Shown here one piece after another: positions 1-10,796 of a stretch of 64,000 nt of DNA. The notes below the pieces were generated by a model. It searched no databases. It was not told the DNA's origin and saw only the letters and a program-made list of their open reading frames with translations. The DNA lies in NCBI GenBank assembly GCA_964019695.1, contig OZ026526.1:12111754-12175753 (forward strand), given 5' to 3'. The position numbers and the translations under genes were made by a program. The first letter of the stretch is position 1. Each line of letters begins with the position of its first letter. This DNA is from Loripinus fragilis. Lineage: Eukaryota > Mollusca > Bivalvia > Lucinida > Lucinidae.

Positions 1-300
1 GGAACACCGTTTTTATTTTTGACTGAGTGTATTCATATTCAGCATGATGATTGCCTTTGATCTGCAGATAACAATGAATATTTCAGGTTACCTATATGGC
101 CAATGTCAAATATAATATATATACATAAAATCTGTAGTAGGGTTTTAATGTCTTGCTGTAGGGTGTTCATTTTAGCACAATGACGGCTAATGATGTATAG
201 ATTGCAGAAAATAATTTAGACTACAATTATGTTCTTGGAATCAAGGGTCAATGTCAAATATACTTAAATTCTGTCTTAATTACAGCTAATAAAAGTATGT
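1..300. repeat. array of a ~190-bp unit with 'aaggtcaatgtcaaatata', first block
   Basis: Degenerate copies of a unit carrying gaccttggagtcaaaggtc, tcaaatatacttaaaatctg and 'catattcagcacaatgat'. The same unit returns at 2330-2880, 3680-4035 and 4495-4830, so 1-4.8 kb was one array later split by insertions. No reading frame of interest. Confidence 0.6.
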
Positions 301-2275
301 AAAGGTGCAAAGATCAGGAATCGATACAATCAAGTACCACACCTGACCCAGGATACCAATGTGAAAGTAAACTCACAGATAGAGAGCCGAGAGGTCAGCC
401 CTTTCCCAGCAGGTGACCACAAGGCACAAATAAACAGTCAGGTACAAAGGCATAGCAAATACAAGATAGAACTAGAGGACCTGACGGTCGTGAAGCGCTC
501 ACCTGATCTCCTTAATAATGTTAAAATAGGTCAAGATCAACTACGGCTTATAATGAAACATATTTTGTTTTATGGGGGTTGCGACCATTCTGGTCAAGTG
601 ACCTTAAACAATCTAATGAATACTCCATCAAACAGCCCAGTGAATTCTGAGGGAAAGATGTTTAGATAGGTATGTGACAGTCCAAATGAGAGACCTTGGA
701 TAAAAGGTCACAGGTAATCTTGACATTTGGTACTTATATAAATCCTTGTCTCATAAGGTTAAAAATTTCCTGCAAGTATTATGATTTAGGCCTCAACAGT
801 TATAGAAAAATGAACATTTCAAGATTTTTCCCAAATAAATGCATTAGGAATCAAATTTGACCTTGCCATAAAGTAGGTCAAGATTAACCTAGATCCATCA
901 TCCAAATCTGGTAAGGCCCACATCCCCAATGCTACACACCAAGTCCCAAGGCTATTGGCCTTTTGGTTCCAGAGAAGAAGATATTTAAAGGTTTTTTAAC
1001 CATATATGGGCGTGGTGGCCATCTTGGTCATGTGACCAGTACAATTGGTATACATTTTGGCTAATCTATCATAAGGAGTCTATGAAATTTGAGTTCAAAT
1101 GGCCTAGTGGTTTCTGAGGAAACTATGTTTTAATGCGTTGATGGGACTCCAATATGAGCGACCATGGCTGAAAAGTAAAAGGTCAACCTTGACCTTTGAA
1201 ACTTGTTTATAGCCATTGTTTAAACATATAAAGTGAGAATAATGACTTTGGCCTCAACAGTTTTCAAAAAATAAAATTTAAAAAAAAATCCCATTTAAAT
1301 GCATTCGGAGGCAAATTTAACCTTGGCGTTAAGTAGGTCAAGGTCAACTTAGGTTCATCATTTGAACAAACTTGGTAGGCCCCACATCCCTAATGCTACA
1401 TACCAAGTCCCAAGGTCATCGGCCTTCTGGTTCTGGTGAAGATTTTTAAATGGTTTTTACAATATATGGGCGTGGCGGTCATCTTGGTCATGTGACCAAA
1501 ATATTTTGCATAAATTTTGGCTAACTTATCATAAGGAGTCTTCACATGAAATTTGAGTTCAATAGGGCCAATGGTTTGTGAGAAAACTATGTTTTAATAT
1601 ATTGATGGGACTCCAATATGAGCGACCTAAGCTGAAAGGTCAACCTTGACCTTTTTAACTTAGTTACAGCCATTTGCTCATTAGGTTAAACATATCAAGT
1701 GAGAATTATGACTAAAGCTACCACAGTTTCAAAAAAAATAAACTTTTCAGAAATTTTCCCATTTAAATGCATCAGGTAGCAAATTTGACCTTGACGTTAA
1801 GTAGGTCACGGTCAACCTAGGAACATCATTTGAACAAACTTGGTAGGCCCCACAATCCCAATGCTACATACCGAGTCTCAAGGTCATCAGCCTTCTGGTT
1901 CTGGAGAAGATTTTTGAAGGGTTTTTACCATATATGGGCGTGGCGGCCATCTTCTTCATGTGACCAAGACCATTTGAACAAACTTTCGTTCCCCCATCCT
2001 AAGGAGTCTCCATATGAAAGATGAGTTCAATTGGCCCAGTAGTTTCAGAGAAGAAGATGTTTGAAAATGTTGACCGATGACGGACAGACAGACGGACGCC
2101 GGAGTCACTGGTATAATATTAGCTCACCTATGAGCCTTCGGCTCAGGTAGGCTCAAAACATAGAGGATTCACAAAAGAGGTACCGCCTTAGAACAGTCAG
2201 TAAAATATTTAACTGGAAGGCTTAAACTAGTTTAACAGTGCACCAACCTCTTAGTTCAGATGTTGATCAATAACC
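298..2275. repeat. repeat G, copy 1, split by the 480-2160 element
   Basis: Repeat G starts 'gtgcaaagatcaggaatcg' and ends after 'gtaccgccttagaacagtca'. Other copies lie at 43022-43345 (complete) and 40628-40765 (first part). Comparison with the 43 kb copy shows that 480-2160 is foreign sequence set into this copy at TAGAGGA. Its short open frame at 361-669 is repeat-derived. Confidence 0.65.
480..2160. mobile_element. 1.68-kb non-coding element with 7-bp target duplication
   Basis: Flanked by TAGAGGA at 473-479 and 2161-2167. Inside are about three diverged tandem units of ~465 bp; the word 'aatgctaca' recurs at 929, 1392 and 1860, with 'gggcgtggcggccatcttgg' also repeated. Near the right end are 'gacggacagacagacggac' and a small hairpin 'cacctatgagccttcggctc'. 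This structure is typical of abundant non-coding repeats of molluscs. No transposase is visible. Confidence 0.65.
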
Positions 2276-2329
2276 CTTATCTATTCTTTGATATTTCGAT
2301 GGTGTGTGTGTGTGCGTATATAACACAAT

Positions 2330-2880
2330 TATTGCTTATGGTGTGTTGATGTCAACAATGGTTTTGGATTGCTCATATTCAATCAAGTCAAAATTAAAGG
2401 TCAAATATACTTAATATTTGGCTTGAAACCAGAGTCCCTGTTTATTTATTCATTTATTTTATGGAAAGTGTCCATATTTAGCAAATTTAGCACAATGATT
2501 GTTTTTGGTGCGTGGATTGTTTTTGTTTTTGGAAGTAGAAATAAGATCATCATGAGACCTTGGAGTCAAAGGTCAATTTCAAATATACATAAAGTCTTGT
2601 ACCATATATATCCTCTCACAATTATTGATGGAGTGTGTTCATATTTGGTAGAATGCTTGCATTTGATGTGTAGATTTTAAGATGGGCTTCTGATATTGAA
2701 GCCAAAGGTCAAGGTCAAATAACTAAAAATTTGACTTACTTCTCATTATGAGTACAATTTCATTTAATGATGGATTGTGTTCCTGTCTCTATTGTGTGAG
2801 GTTGTCAACAGATGTTAATGGTCACCAATATGACCTTGGAGTGAAAGGTCAATGTCAAATCTGTTTTATGGCTTGAAACA
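2330..2880. repeat. 'aaggtcaatgtcaaatata' array, second block
   Basis: Continues the unit seen at 1-300, with several copies of 'gaccttggagtgaaaggtc' type words and 'tttagcacaatgattg'. It is cut off at 2880 by the inverted-repeat element that follows. A TG microsatellite lies at about 2301-2316. Confidence 0.55.
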
Positions 2881-2881
2881 C

Positions 2882-3670
2882 TAAACTCCAGCTGTTATGT
2901 TTTTAGACTTAATTTTTCGCAATAACTTTTTTATCTTCAATTTTAGTAAAATGTGTTCGCGATGAAAAGTATTCAGGGACATCTCCGCCAACTTCTCCAA
3001 ATGGTTCCAACATCCTGGATGCTGCAGGTTAATCTGTGCTAAGATGCACTCTTTGACTATTTTCATTAAAGCGCAAATAAACTAAGTCCAAGATGTCAGT
3101 CAAAAAGTTACATTGCTCCGCCCTATTTCAATTACTAAAGCGATGGATGGCTTGTTCAAATATAATAGAAATCGCGCCTTATTCGCTCGTGCGTTAAGCT
3201 AGTAGGGTCATCTCAAAACCGTTCATTTCATAGCACGTGAACAAGAGAAAAAAATGCATGTCATGCAATAACCCAGCCTTTGTTCCTACAAACGAGCCTG
3301 CTTTAAGTTGATTCTGCATATGCGCGGTAAATTCTGAGTATGTTAACGGCAGTTTTATGTTATACACAGCCTTCGAAGAACGGGAATATGCACCGCTTCC
3401 GAATATATATTGAAACTACCCCTTTCTGTCACACCTATACGAATTATACCTGTCACTAAAAGACTTAGAAATTTAGGACGAATTCAATTTATTCCAAAAC
3501 CTTCATCTATATACACAAAAATCTGTTTGCGCCACAAGCACAAGACATTTTGGAGAAGTTGGCGGAAATTCTCCTCTACAACTTTCATCGCGAACATATT
3601 TTGCTAAAATTAAAGATAAAAAAGTTATTGCGAAAAATTAAGTCTAAAAACTTAACAGCTGGAGTTTAAC
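2882..3670. mobile_element. ~790-bp element with ~120-bp terminal inverted repeats
   Basis: The left end starts 'aactccagctgttatgtttt' and the right end is its reverse complement, '...aacagctggagtt'. The arms match over roughly 120 bp, including 'ttcgcgatgaaaagt' and 'ttggagaagttggcgg'. A TA dinucleotide flanks both ends, the target duplication of Tc1/mariner-type elements. The interior shows no transposase, so it would be a non-autonomous copy. It interrupts the 1-4.8 kb array. Confidence 0.62.
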
Positions 3671-3679
3671 TCCTCTTTC

Positions 3680-4035
3680 ATTTTTGACCAAAGATGTTTA
3701 TAGAAGGCCTGATTGCCTTTGGTGTATATAGATGACAAAGATTTTTCAGATCACTGATATGACCTTGGAGTCAAAGGTCAATGTTAGATATACTTAAAGC
3801 CTGTTTCACACTTTCTTTTTGATGGAGAGCCTTAATATTCAGTACAATTGCTAACAGAGTGTTTCAGATCACAAATGTGTCATTTAAGTCAAAGGTCAAG
3901 GTAAAATATATCTAAAATCTGTCTTATTGATTAAAACTGTAACACAGCCCCTCTTTCACTTTTGATTGAGGGTCTCCATATTCAGCACAATGATGTGGCA
4001 CGTAGATGACAACCAATGTTTCAAATCCTCTACAT
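3680..4035. repeat. 'aaggtcaatgtcaaatata' array, third block
   Basis: Two to three further units ('gaccttggagtcaaaggtca', 'tattcagcacaatgatgt') following the inverted-repeat element without other features. Confidence 0.55.
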
Positions 4036-4203
4036 CGCAAACATGGTGTTCAATACAACCCTTTTCTTTTTTTTTTCATCATAGTGCGTTAATTTGACTT
4101 GATTGTTACTCTATGATGATACATTGCAATAGTTAGTAAGCCACCATGCGGACTTAACAATGTTTGTGCCTTAACAACAGCAGAATATAGGGCGAATATT
4201 TTG

Positions 4204-4503
4204 TACCAGTAAAATGCATTTAAGCCCTCAGTGGCTTAGGCTGTTTTCCGTTCTAAGGCGGAGGTTCTGTTGTTGTTGATTCGTTGTTGATTGTTACTTC
4301 CATTGTGTGATACTGTGGTTGTTATATGTTTTCTTGTGCTTTGCTTTGTGTCCATTCTAGTTTTGCAATCATCGTGATGAGGAAGAGAGAGCTGATTGCT
4401 TTGGTTTGTCTTCTGGTGTCTCATGATTGTTGTGCGGCTCTTCCTCACAATGACACGGGTGTGTCTGCAGGTTGTGATTGTGGTATTTCCTGATCATACT
4501 CAC
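4204..4503. repeat. repeat R, copy 1
   Basis: A ~300-bp stretch repeated at 46043-46376 with the same order of words: 'gtaccagtaaaatgcattta', 'ggttctgttgttgttga', 'tgtccattctag', 'gaagagagag', 'gtggtatttcctgatcatac'. The two are clearly homologous though diverged. There is no coding potential; the minus-strand frame through it is low-complexity. Confidence 0.6.
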
Positions 4504-4830
4504 TATTTTGGAATAAAGGTCAAGGTCACATTTACTTAAAATATGTCTTATGGCTCTTAAAATAAATTGTTATTTCAATTTTTTGACTAAGGGCGTTCAT
4601 GTTTGACATATAATCTGTCTTACAGCTTGTATAGTGCTAACTCTACTTTCCTTTTTTTGTATCTAACCCAATGTTGTATATGGAATGTAGAATGCAGCAA
4701 AGGTTTCCAATCACAAAATGTGACCTTGAAGTCAAGGGCCAAATATACCAAACATCTTAATGTGAACTTGTTTTACCTTTTTGGATGGAATGTGCTCAAT
4801 TTTTAACTTGGAAAATATTTTGCGGATTTT
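4495..4830. repeat. 'aaggtcaatgtcaaatata' array, fourth block
   Basis: Last units of the array ('aataaaggtcaaggtcac', 'gaccttgaagtcaagggcca'). Confidence 0.5.
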
Positions 4831-5180
4831 AATTTTCGCAGTTCAAGACATACCGGGAAATACGGCAAAAATTGGACGACGCAAAAATATTCCATTTTAT
4901 GGTATAGTAAGGTAGTTATCTTTCTTGCACATGGCACACCATCTTAACATGAAAAAATGTTGAATGGATGGATGCCTGGCTTATCGTTATATCCCTCGTT
5001 GGGTTGGGAGATATTTAGTTGGTTCAGAAGAAGAAGGAATATAGACCTTTTTCTTTTGAAAAATTTATTCTCTTGATGTAAACATAAACAAGAAAACATT
5101 GATCACAATTTACAGCATAATTTACAAACCTTGCTATGTTGAACATAAGGCAATAAGAAACAATTTATAAATAAAAGTAT

Positions 5181-5413
5181 TAACCCTTAATGCCCCAATC
5201 GCAACAAAAGTCGTCTGCTTCTCTCGTCTGCTGAAATGTTTAAGAAGCCTCTATGGCAAACAGTGTGGACCCAGATTAGACTGCTCCTATAGGAGCAGTC
5301 TGTTCTGGCTCCACACTGTTTGCTTCTTTACTTAATTTGTCCTTAATGTTAGGCAATTATTTGCAGCAGACAACATTTTCAGATGCATTTTTTCTTGGCA
5401 CTTTAAGGGCTAA
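5181..5413. repeat. hairpin family P2 (233 bp)
   Basis: Foldback repeat with ends '...taacccttaatgcccca' and 'ctttaagggctaac', and a central palindrome around TGCTCCTATAGGAGCA flanked by 'gacccagat' type arms and GCAAACAG/CTGTTTGC. Other copies are at 25664-25903, 51341-51746 (interrupted), 52576-52822, 56763-57010 and 63294-63540, with a partial one at 55040-55140. It has no coding capacity and looks like a non-autonomous foldback element. Confidence 0.65.
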
Positions 5414-5439
5414 CATCAACCTAGATATTGGAAATACAG

Positions 5440-5830
5440 GATCTTACATGAGTGCTCATGTATTACGAGATGAGGAAAAGAGATGAAATGCGAGGCTTGC
5501 CGAGCATTTTATCTTTTTTTTTGCAACTCATTTAATACATTCAATAATACTGGAGCATGAATGTTAGATTCTATTTATCACATGACATTAAAATTACTTT
5601 AAAATCACATTTTTGACGTGAAAACGTCAAGATTTTACCATCTTTTATGCAGTGTTATAGTGGACGTCATTTCGTTATGCACTAATCTGTAAACCACAAA
5701 TGGTTTATCAATTTTATTGCATGGCGTTATTTCACTCCCAGGCGCGAGGTCATGTAATAATACACAATATTGGCAGCTTAAACATAATATTTGCCTAGAT
5801 ATGCACCCAAAGTGCATATTTGTGTGGGTC
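5440..5830. repeat. repeat T3, copy 1
   Basis: Starts 'gatcttacatgagtgctcat', contains 'gaaatgcgaggcttgccgag', 'tggacgtcatttcgttatgc' and 'accacaaatggtttatcaat'. Homologous copies lie at 36345-36610 and 51772-52130. It follows a P2 copy directly here, as it does at 51.7 kb. Confidence 0.55.
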
Positions 5831-6425
5831 CATGTACATTAATGTTTCAATGCAAACTTTAACTATGCAGGCTCAGTAGTTCTTCATTGACTTTTTTGTC
5901 ATCTGCAGTTATTTTTCAAAATTGATTCTTTCAGGAACACTATCTGAGTGTCAAATGGTTAGAATCCAGATCAAGCCCAATATTCTGTCGGCCTGATATG
6001 GGTCTAAACTGTTTGCAAAGATCATCAGCATATGACAAATTTGCGTCTAGCTGGCGGAGTTTACATGCATGCACAGCTTAACCCTTTACTCCATGATAAC
6101 GCCTTTTGACGCCTTTGCAACACTAAGTATCTGAAAATATGGAAATGCATGCATGCTCAAAGGAGCAAATGCTCGAGTTTCTTGAATAAAAATGTCTAAA
6201 AATAGAAAATGATGTCATGATCTAAAAATAGCCTATGGAGTAAAGAGTTAAACAGTATTGGTGTGAAGTCTGTGACTGTTGCATTGTCAAGTTGGCCCTT
6301 GTTATGTTTTGATTCATATCTATTACGTAGGCTACCGTACACTAGTGAAATTTGGCACATGCATGCAATGAACTGTCCTGCATCAGAATATGCAATATAC
6401 GAGACCATGCAACGTATAGATTGTT
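5831..6425. other. no recognised feature
   Basis: No gene or clear repeat structure recognised. It holds short 'gcatgcatgc' runs and scattered short open frames on both strands without family resemblance. Confidence 0.3.
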
Positions 6426-7066
6426 GTTGCTTAGCAACCAAAGAATGTGAAATAACGTCATGCGTTCACACTGGATTATAGCGTTGCCATGGAAACACTA
6501 TACAAAATTTAAGTTACATCAACCTGTGCATTTGTTGCACATACAGTATGTGAATGTATTTTGTGAAATGCAAAAACTGAGATTGAGGCTTTGGAATTTT
6601 ATTACATGAATAAGAGGAAAATTAACTAAATTTTCTGAAAAGTTCACCCCAAAATATACCCCACCCACCAATTACGGTTCATTTTAGAGCAATATTATCA
6701 ACTAAGTATCATATCATATGACCATTTCATTGTATTTAGTAATTGGTTTTGACATCTGAATGCATATCTTGAATATTCCCATGAATAGACGGTTGCCATA
6801 GCAACAAAATCAGGTCTTTTAGTTAAAATTAGAATTTCCATCGATTTTTGTTGCTAGGCAACGAACATTGCAAGTCTTGTATTTTTTTATCTATTACACA
6901 TCTTAAAAACATTGCTAACACATTGTTTGATACAATTGGAGAGATAAAAGGTCCGTGATTATACTGTTTTAGATTTGAAATGATTTTAAATTCATGTCTG
7001 CTTAGTCAGAAGTGTCGTCAGCGCGAACGCTCATCGCCGAGAGACGGCCTTCGGTTGCCTAGCAAC
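6426..7066. promoter_or_regulatory. cluster of five RFX X-box-like palindromes
   Basis: Five imperfect palindromes match the RFX consensus GTNRCC-N0-3-RGYAAC closely: GTTGCTTAGCAAC (6426-6438), GTTGCCATGGAAAC (6483-6496), GTTGCCATAGCAAC (6792-6805), GTTGCTAGGCAAC (6850-6862) and GTTGCCTAGCAAC (7054-7066). RFX factors bind such sites in promoters of ciliary and other genes. The cluster lies 3 kb beyond the stop codon of the STARD3-like gene, in sequence where I see no gene. Whether it is an enhancer, a promoter of an unseen neighbour or part of a repeat is not clear. Confidence 0.45.
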
Positions 7067-7194
7067 AGCACATTGAAGAATATAAGGCGTCAGCTTTTAT
7101 ATGTAATGAAGCCCGAAGGTTCATTCTATATGTGTATAAAGTTTCAGCCAAAACTACCAACCCAGTAAAAAGATATAAACCAACTCTCAGTTAT

Positions 7195-7420
7195 TTTTGA
7201 CTGACCCTCGTATATGAGCCTCAATGTGAAGAAACCTGTTTTGAGGGGTTTCAGACCAGTTCATAACCAAACCAGCCTGCTAAGTTATAGAGACTACCTA
7301 AAAAAATTGAAATTTTGCTTGAAGCAAGTTTATATATGATACTTTCCAATAATCGAATAGCAAAGTCTGATCAGCGCCTTTGTTGTTTTAGAACCCCAAA
7401 GACTAGTTTTCTCGCGTCAT
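7195..7420. repeat. repeat Q, copy 1
   Basis: Diverged repeat with 'aaacctgttttgaggggttt', 'ccagcctgctaagttataga' and a return arm near the end. Related copies are at 17928-18170, 32425-32668 and 35655-35890, where the ends form the inverted pair 'acctgtcttcggg'/'ccgaagacaggt'. Confidence 0.45.
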
Positions 7421-8021
7421 GGCCCATATTTACAGTGCAGTTCCTTTATAGCACACCTCTTTATAACTCAGATTTGGATATAACACTGCCATTTTCTGGC
7501 TTCAAAAAGATTTTATCAAGAAATTTTATAAAGGAATTATAGTAAAATGATTATAACATGGTTATTTTCCTATTATTCCTCTGTAAAACTGTCCCTTTAA
7601 AACATGATTCAATTATAACACAGTCCATTCCCATGGACTTAAATCATATTGTTAGAAAGTGACTGCACTGTAAATGTTTGTTGGTTTGGGGTGGCAAGTC
7701 ACATCATGTCATGTTATATCCAAATCCGTGTTAGAATGAAATGTGTTATAAAGGGACTGCACTGTAAGCTTTCAAACATTTTGGAATCAGAATGATCCAA
7801 GCTCCAGTGCAATAAGAATAAACAAATCTAAAAATAAACCAAATTAAGGTTGAACACAAAAATTTGCAACTCAAAAATTTTTTGGGCGTATATAAAAATA
7901 CAAAGTATTAAGAAAAAATATATATCTGACATTTCAAAGTCGTCAACATGTTGATATAACTTTTGTTCTGCTGCTCTCTGGCGAGATCATGTGCTGACTC
8001 AAAGAAATGGGACAGTCCATA

Positions 8022-8320
8022 TGTGGTCCCATAGTGCAATCAGTAGAGAGTCTGATTGCAGATCCAGGGGTATTGAGTTCGATCCCAACCCGGTCCCATA
8101 TTCTCATAGAGATTGATCATGAAATATTTTCTTCGATCATTCTCCTCCTTCCCTTCCACTGATTCAAGTAGGGTTGGTGTCAGTTATAAGTGAAAGTATG
8201 TGCACAAATTACTGGTTAAAACACTTAGTCAAGCTTGTCCATGAAAAAGTGTGGTTGGGTTAATTGACCGTCTCAATGTGACCATATACGTTGACTGGGG
8301 CTAAAACCACAAACAAAACA
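8022..8320 (+). mobile_element. tRNA-derived SINE, family Sa, copy 1
   Basis: tRNA-like head 'ggtcccatagtgcaatcag' with an A-box-like stretch and a B-box-like 'gagttcgatccc', then a body with 'cttcccttccactgattcaa', 'gtatgtgcacaaattactgg' and an A-rich 'aaaccacaaacaaaac' tail. Homologous copies: 13557-13860, 18503-18806 and the split copy 34010-34482, all on the minus strand. This is the only Sa copy outside the STARD3-like gene. Confidence 0.7.
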
Positions 8321-8451
8321 GTTCATATGGGCTAGCGTCACATTATGAAAAAGAGCAGAAAGATGAGCATATAAACAGATAACTGAACTCCGTCCTCATA
8401 GTCTTTGTTTGTACAACAAACAAACAAAAAAAGAGCGTAAATTTGTAAATA

Positions 8452-8565
8452 TTTTCTTTCCCATCAGTTTTAACATATGTTTTGGGTGTTCAAAAGAACC
8501 GTCTCATTGAGATGGTTCTTTTGAGTACCCACAATATATATTTTGGTTGGGAAATAAGAAAAATA
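8452..8565. repeat. hairpin family P4, copy 1
   Basis: Palindrome with centre GAACCGTCTCATTGAGATGGTTC and outer arms 'aacatatgttttgggtg'/'cacaatatatattttggttg'. The family recurs at 10797-10920, 10985-11100, 15695-15860 (two), 17785-17895, 19630-19775, 20830-20995, 24695-24815, 26182-26290, 52893-53005, 54080-54160 and 59940-60075. Non-coding. Confidence 0.65.
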
Positions 8566-8835
8566 GTTTTTTGTTACTCACTCTAAACTAAATGCCTGAT
8601 TTATAAGATTTAACAATTTATTCATAATTAGCTTTGTTTGAGATCTATGCTCTGAAATAGAGACTGTGTCAGTAATGTGCCAAGCATATGTACGAATGGG
8701 CTGTGACAATTTATAAGTCCTGATTGCACAAATCATTATTTTTTCCATAAATTTTCAAAGGAAAATCGGTACAACTCGTATTTGGAAAAATTTTCCCTTC
8801 ATCGACTAGGCCCCAAAATTATTTTTCACACTCAA

Positions 8836-9300
8836 CTCAACTGAGCATGACATTTCAACCGCTCATAAAAACTAAAATTCTGAAAATTAAATAAAGATGT
8901 TTCTTGCTTTCAAACTCTCAAATGCTGTATTTGTCACATTAATAAATGCTAAAATGCCAACAAGTGTTGGCATTTTTACATTTATTGGCAATTTCACAAC
9001 CTGATGAGATGTGTGTAAGGTTGAGATGGAACGGACAAAAGTGTAAACCCTTATCAGAAAGCTCCTTCAGATGCAGTCTGATCTTGCCCTGAGGTTGCAA
9101 AACTTTTATAATACTAAACTCAACAGAGCATGAATTTTATCTGGATCATAAATGTTAAAATGCCAACAATTGTTAGCATTTTTACATTTATAAGCAGGAT
9201 AAATACAACATTGGAGAGTTTTAAAACAATAAAAACTTATTTCTCACCATTTTAGTTCTTATGAGCCATTTAAGTTGAGCATGAAAAAAGTTTTATAACC
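8836..9300. repeat. ~450-bp imperfect inverted repeat with two internal hairpins
   Basis: The left arm ('tcataaaaactaaaattctg', 'aaatgctgtatttgtc') and right arm (reverse complement, at 9215-9290) face each other. Each carries a small hairpin, GCCAACAAGTGTTGGC at about 8955 and GCCAACAATTGTTAGC at about 9161. Non-coding foldback repeat. Confidence 0.5.
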
Positions 9301-9367
9301 TCAGGGCCTGGGTTTACACTTTTTGCTCAAACCTATCCGTCCAAACTTTTAGGATAAATACTGTACA

Positions 9368-9573
9368 GTAGAACCTGTCTTAAGCAGCCACTCAAAAAGA
9401 CAAAACAAAGATCTTAATGACAAATGGTAGCTTAATGAAGGTCACAAGTATTGCAGAACGTTCCCCTTGGGGCATTCTGCAATACTTTTGACCTGCATTA
9501 AGCAATAATTAGTCTTGAAAACCAATTTTCAGTCTTTTTGAGAGTGGTCGTTTAAGACAGGTTTTACTGTATT
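9368..9573. repeat. hairpin family P5, copy 1
   Basis: Long palindrome: ends 'acagtagaacctgtcttaag' and 'acaggttttactgta', centre 'gcagaacgttccccttgggg'. Related copies: 13428-13938 (split by a SINE), 30373-30582, 51166-51316, 60823-61027, 62168-62398 and 63781-64000. Non-coding foldback element. Confidence 0.65.
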
Positions 9574-9779
9574 CATGGATTTTCTGTGATGGTGCTCTAT
9601 GAAAAAGTATCACAATTTGCTTTCCTTGGCACTTATGTCTTGTAATGTCTTGAACCTCCCTCTAAGAAAACCTGTCTTTGGCTATATACAAACTCAATAT
9701 CACACCGGGTAGGAGAAGATTGTGAACGCACTGATTTGTATATATCAAGCAATTGTTTTCGATCATTATGTTCTTGCAT

Positions 9780-9925
9780 TATCCACTTTGTCTAATTTTG
9801 ATTAACAGTTAAATTTCAAGATAATATCTCCAATGGTTTGCAGAGAGCAGACACAATTTTGTGACAGACAAACAGATGGACAGACGCCAAGGAGAAAAAA
9901 CAATATGTCTCCCAACCCTTAAGGG
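9780..9925. repeat. end of a 'gacagac...gacgcc'-type molluscan repeat
   Basis: Contains 'ctccaatggtttgcagagag', 'gacagacaaacagatggac' and a short closing hairpin 'cccaacccttaaggggga'. Same class as the right end of the 480-2160 element. Confidence 0.45.
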
Positions 9926-9962
9926 GGATACATAATACAAGTTTGCAGTTGAGATTTAAACA

Positions 9963-10176
9963 AAAACTCTTTGCCTACTAGTGTCGTCTGCTTATTACTT
10001 TTGCAAACAATTCGGAACCAGATAAGGCCCAACATTTTGTCGGGCCTGATCTGGTTCCAAACTGTTTGACACTCTGATGATATTCCTGATAGAATTTTTG
10101 GAAAAAGTTTATTTAGAAAAAAATTAGCAGACGACAAAAAATCATGCAAAATTACCCAGTCACCAATGAGTTAAGG
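9963..10176. repeat. hairpin family P1 in the probable 3' UTR of the STARD3-like gene
   Basis: Foldback repeat running from 'actctttgcctactagtg' to 'aaaattacccagtcaccaat', with stem GGAACCAGATaAGGCCC paired to GGGCCTGATCTGGTTCC around a short loop. It begins about 58 nt past the stop codon of the STARD3-like gene, so it is probably transcribed in its 3' UTR. Other P1 copies: 17104-17330, 21955-22111 (split), 24882-25093, 37241-37456, 47755-47985, 48480-48781, 49215-49411, 56537-56719, 57005-57203, 60567-60720, 61042-61282, 62400-62715 and 62720-63016. Confidence 0.6.
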
Positions 10177-10233
10177 CACACATTTTTGCTATTGAGACAG
10201 GTTTTCTTAAGGCTAGCTCACACAAGACCAGTT

Positions 10234-10338
10234 CTATCTGGATTCCTTGGTTTCCAGTATATGGTTGAGCAGTAGATTGAAGTATTGAATAAGAACCCCT
10301 GACAAGGCTTGGTCTATCACTGCCTGAGGTATCCAGCC
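10234..10338 (-). CDS. STARD3: STARD3-like exon H: START C-terminal helix and stop codon
   Basis: 105 nt: 34 codons plus TAG at 10236-10234. The acceptor is CTTTTTCAG and phase is 0. GWIPQAVIDQALSGVLIQYF then NLLLNHILETKESR is the long C-terminal helix that caps the START pocket. Human has [20 protein letters not shown] and then HLRQRISELGARA, so the protein ends within a few residues of the usual place. The 3' UTR continues below 10234 and probably includes the P1 hairpin at 9963-10176. I could not choose a polyadenylation signal. Confidence 0.92.
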   Translation of the reverse strand, partial: GWIPQAVIDQALSGVLIQYFNLLLNHILETKESR

Positions 10339-10796
10339 CTGAAAAAGATTAAACACAAGACCATATGAGCACAAATGATTTTTTTTTATTTTAATCTCCC
10401 AGTAAAATGATGTGCAGAGGGTCGGAGAGGGCCATCCCACTGTTCACATCTTACAATAATTTTATTCCGTTGTGTGTTACTCATTCTCACGCCTTTCATT
10501 CCTCAGTGTATGTACATCCATTTATATTAATACGGTATGAGTAGTATTAGATTGTTTTCAATATTACTAGAGTAAAGTTACGGAGAAGATTTATTTTAAC
10601 TAAAGAAGGAAGAGAGGGTATCTAGAGAGTATATGGGGTGTGAGCATGACACAGGCTAGCAAATATGGAGTTCTATTTTATTTGTTATTTTTTTATATGT
10701 AGTTATTAAAATTTTTAGTCTGCCATTTTATCTAATAAGTTATGGTAATTTACATTTTTTTGGACCCAATATCAATCCTTTAGTTAAGTGTATCAA

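Noticed and set aside
361..669. 102-codon plus-strand open frame near the left edge
   Set aside because: Crosses the junction of repeat G and the inserted 480-2160 element.
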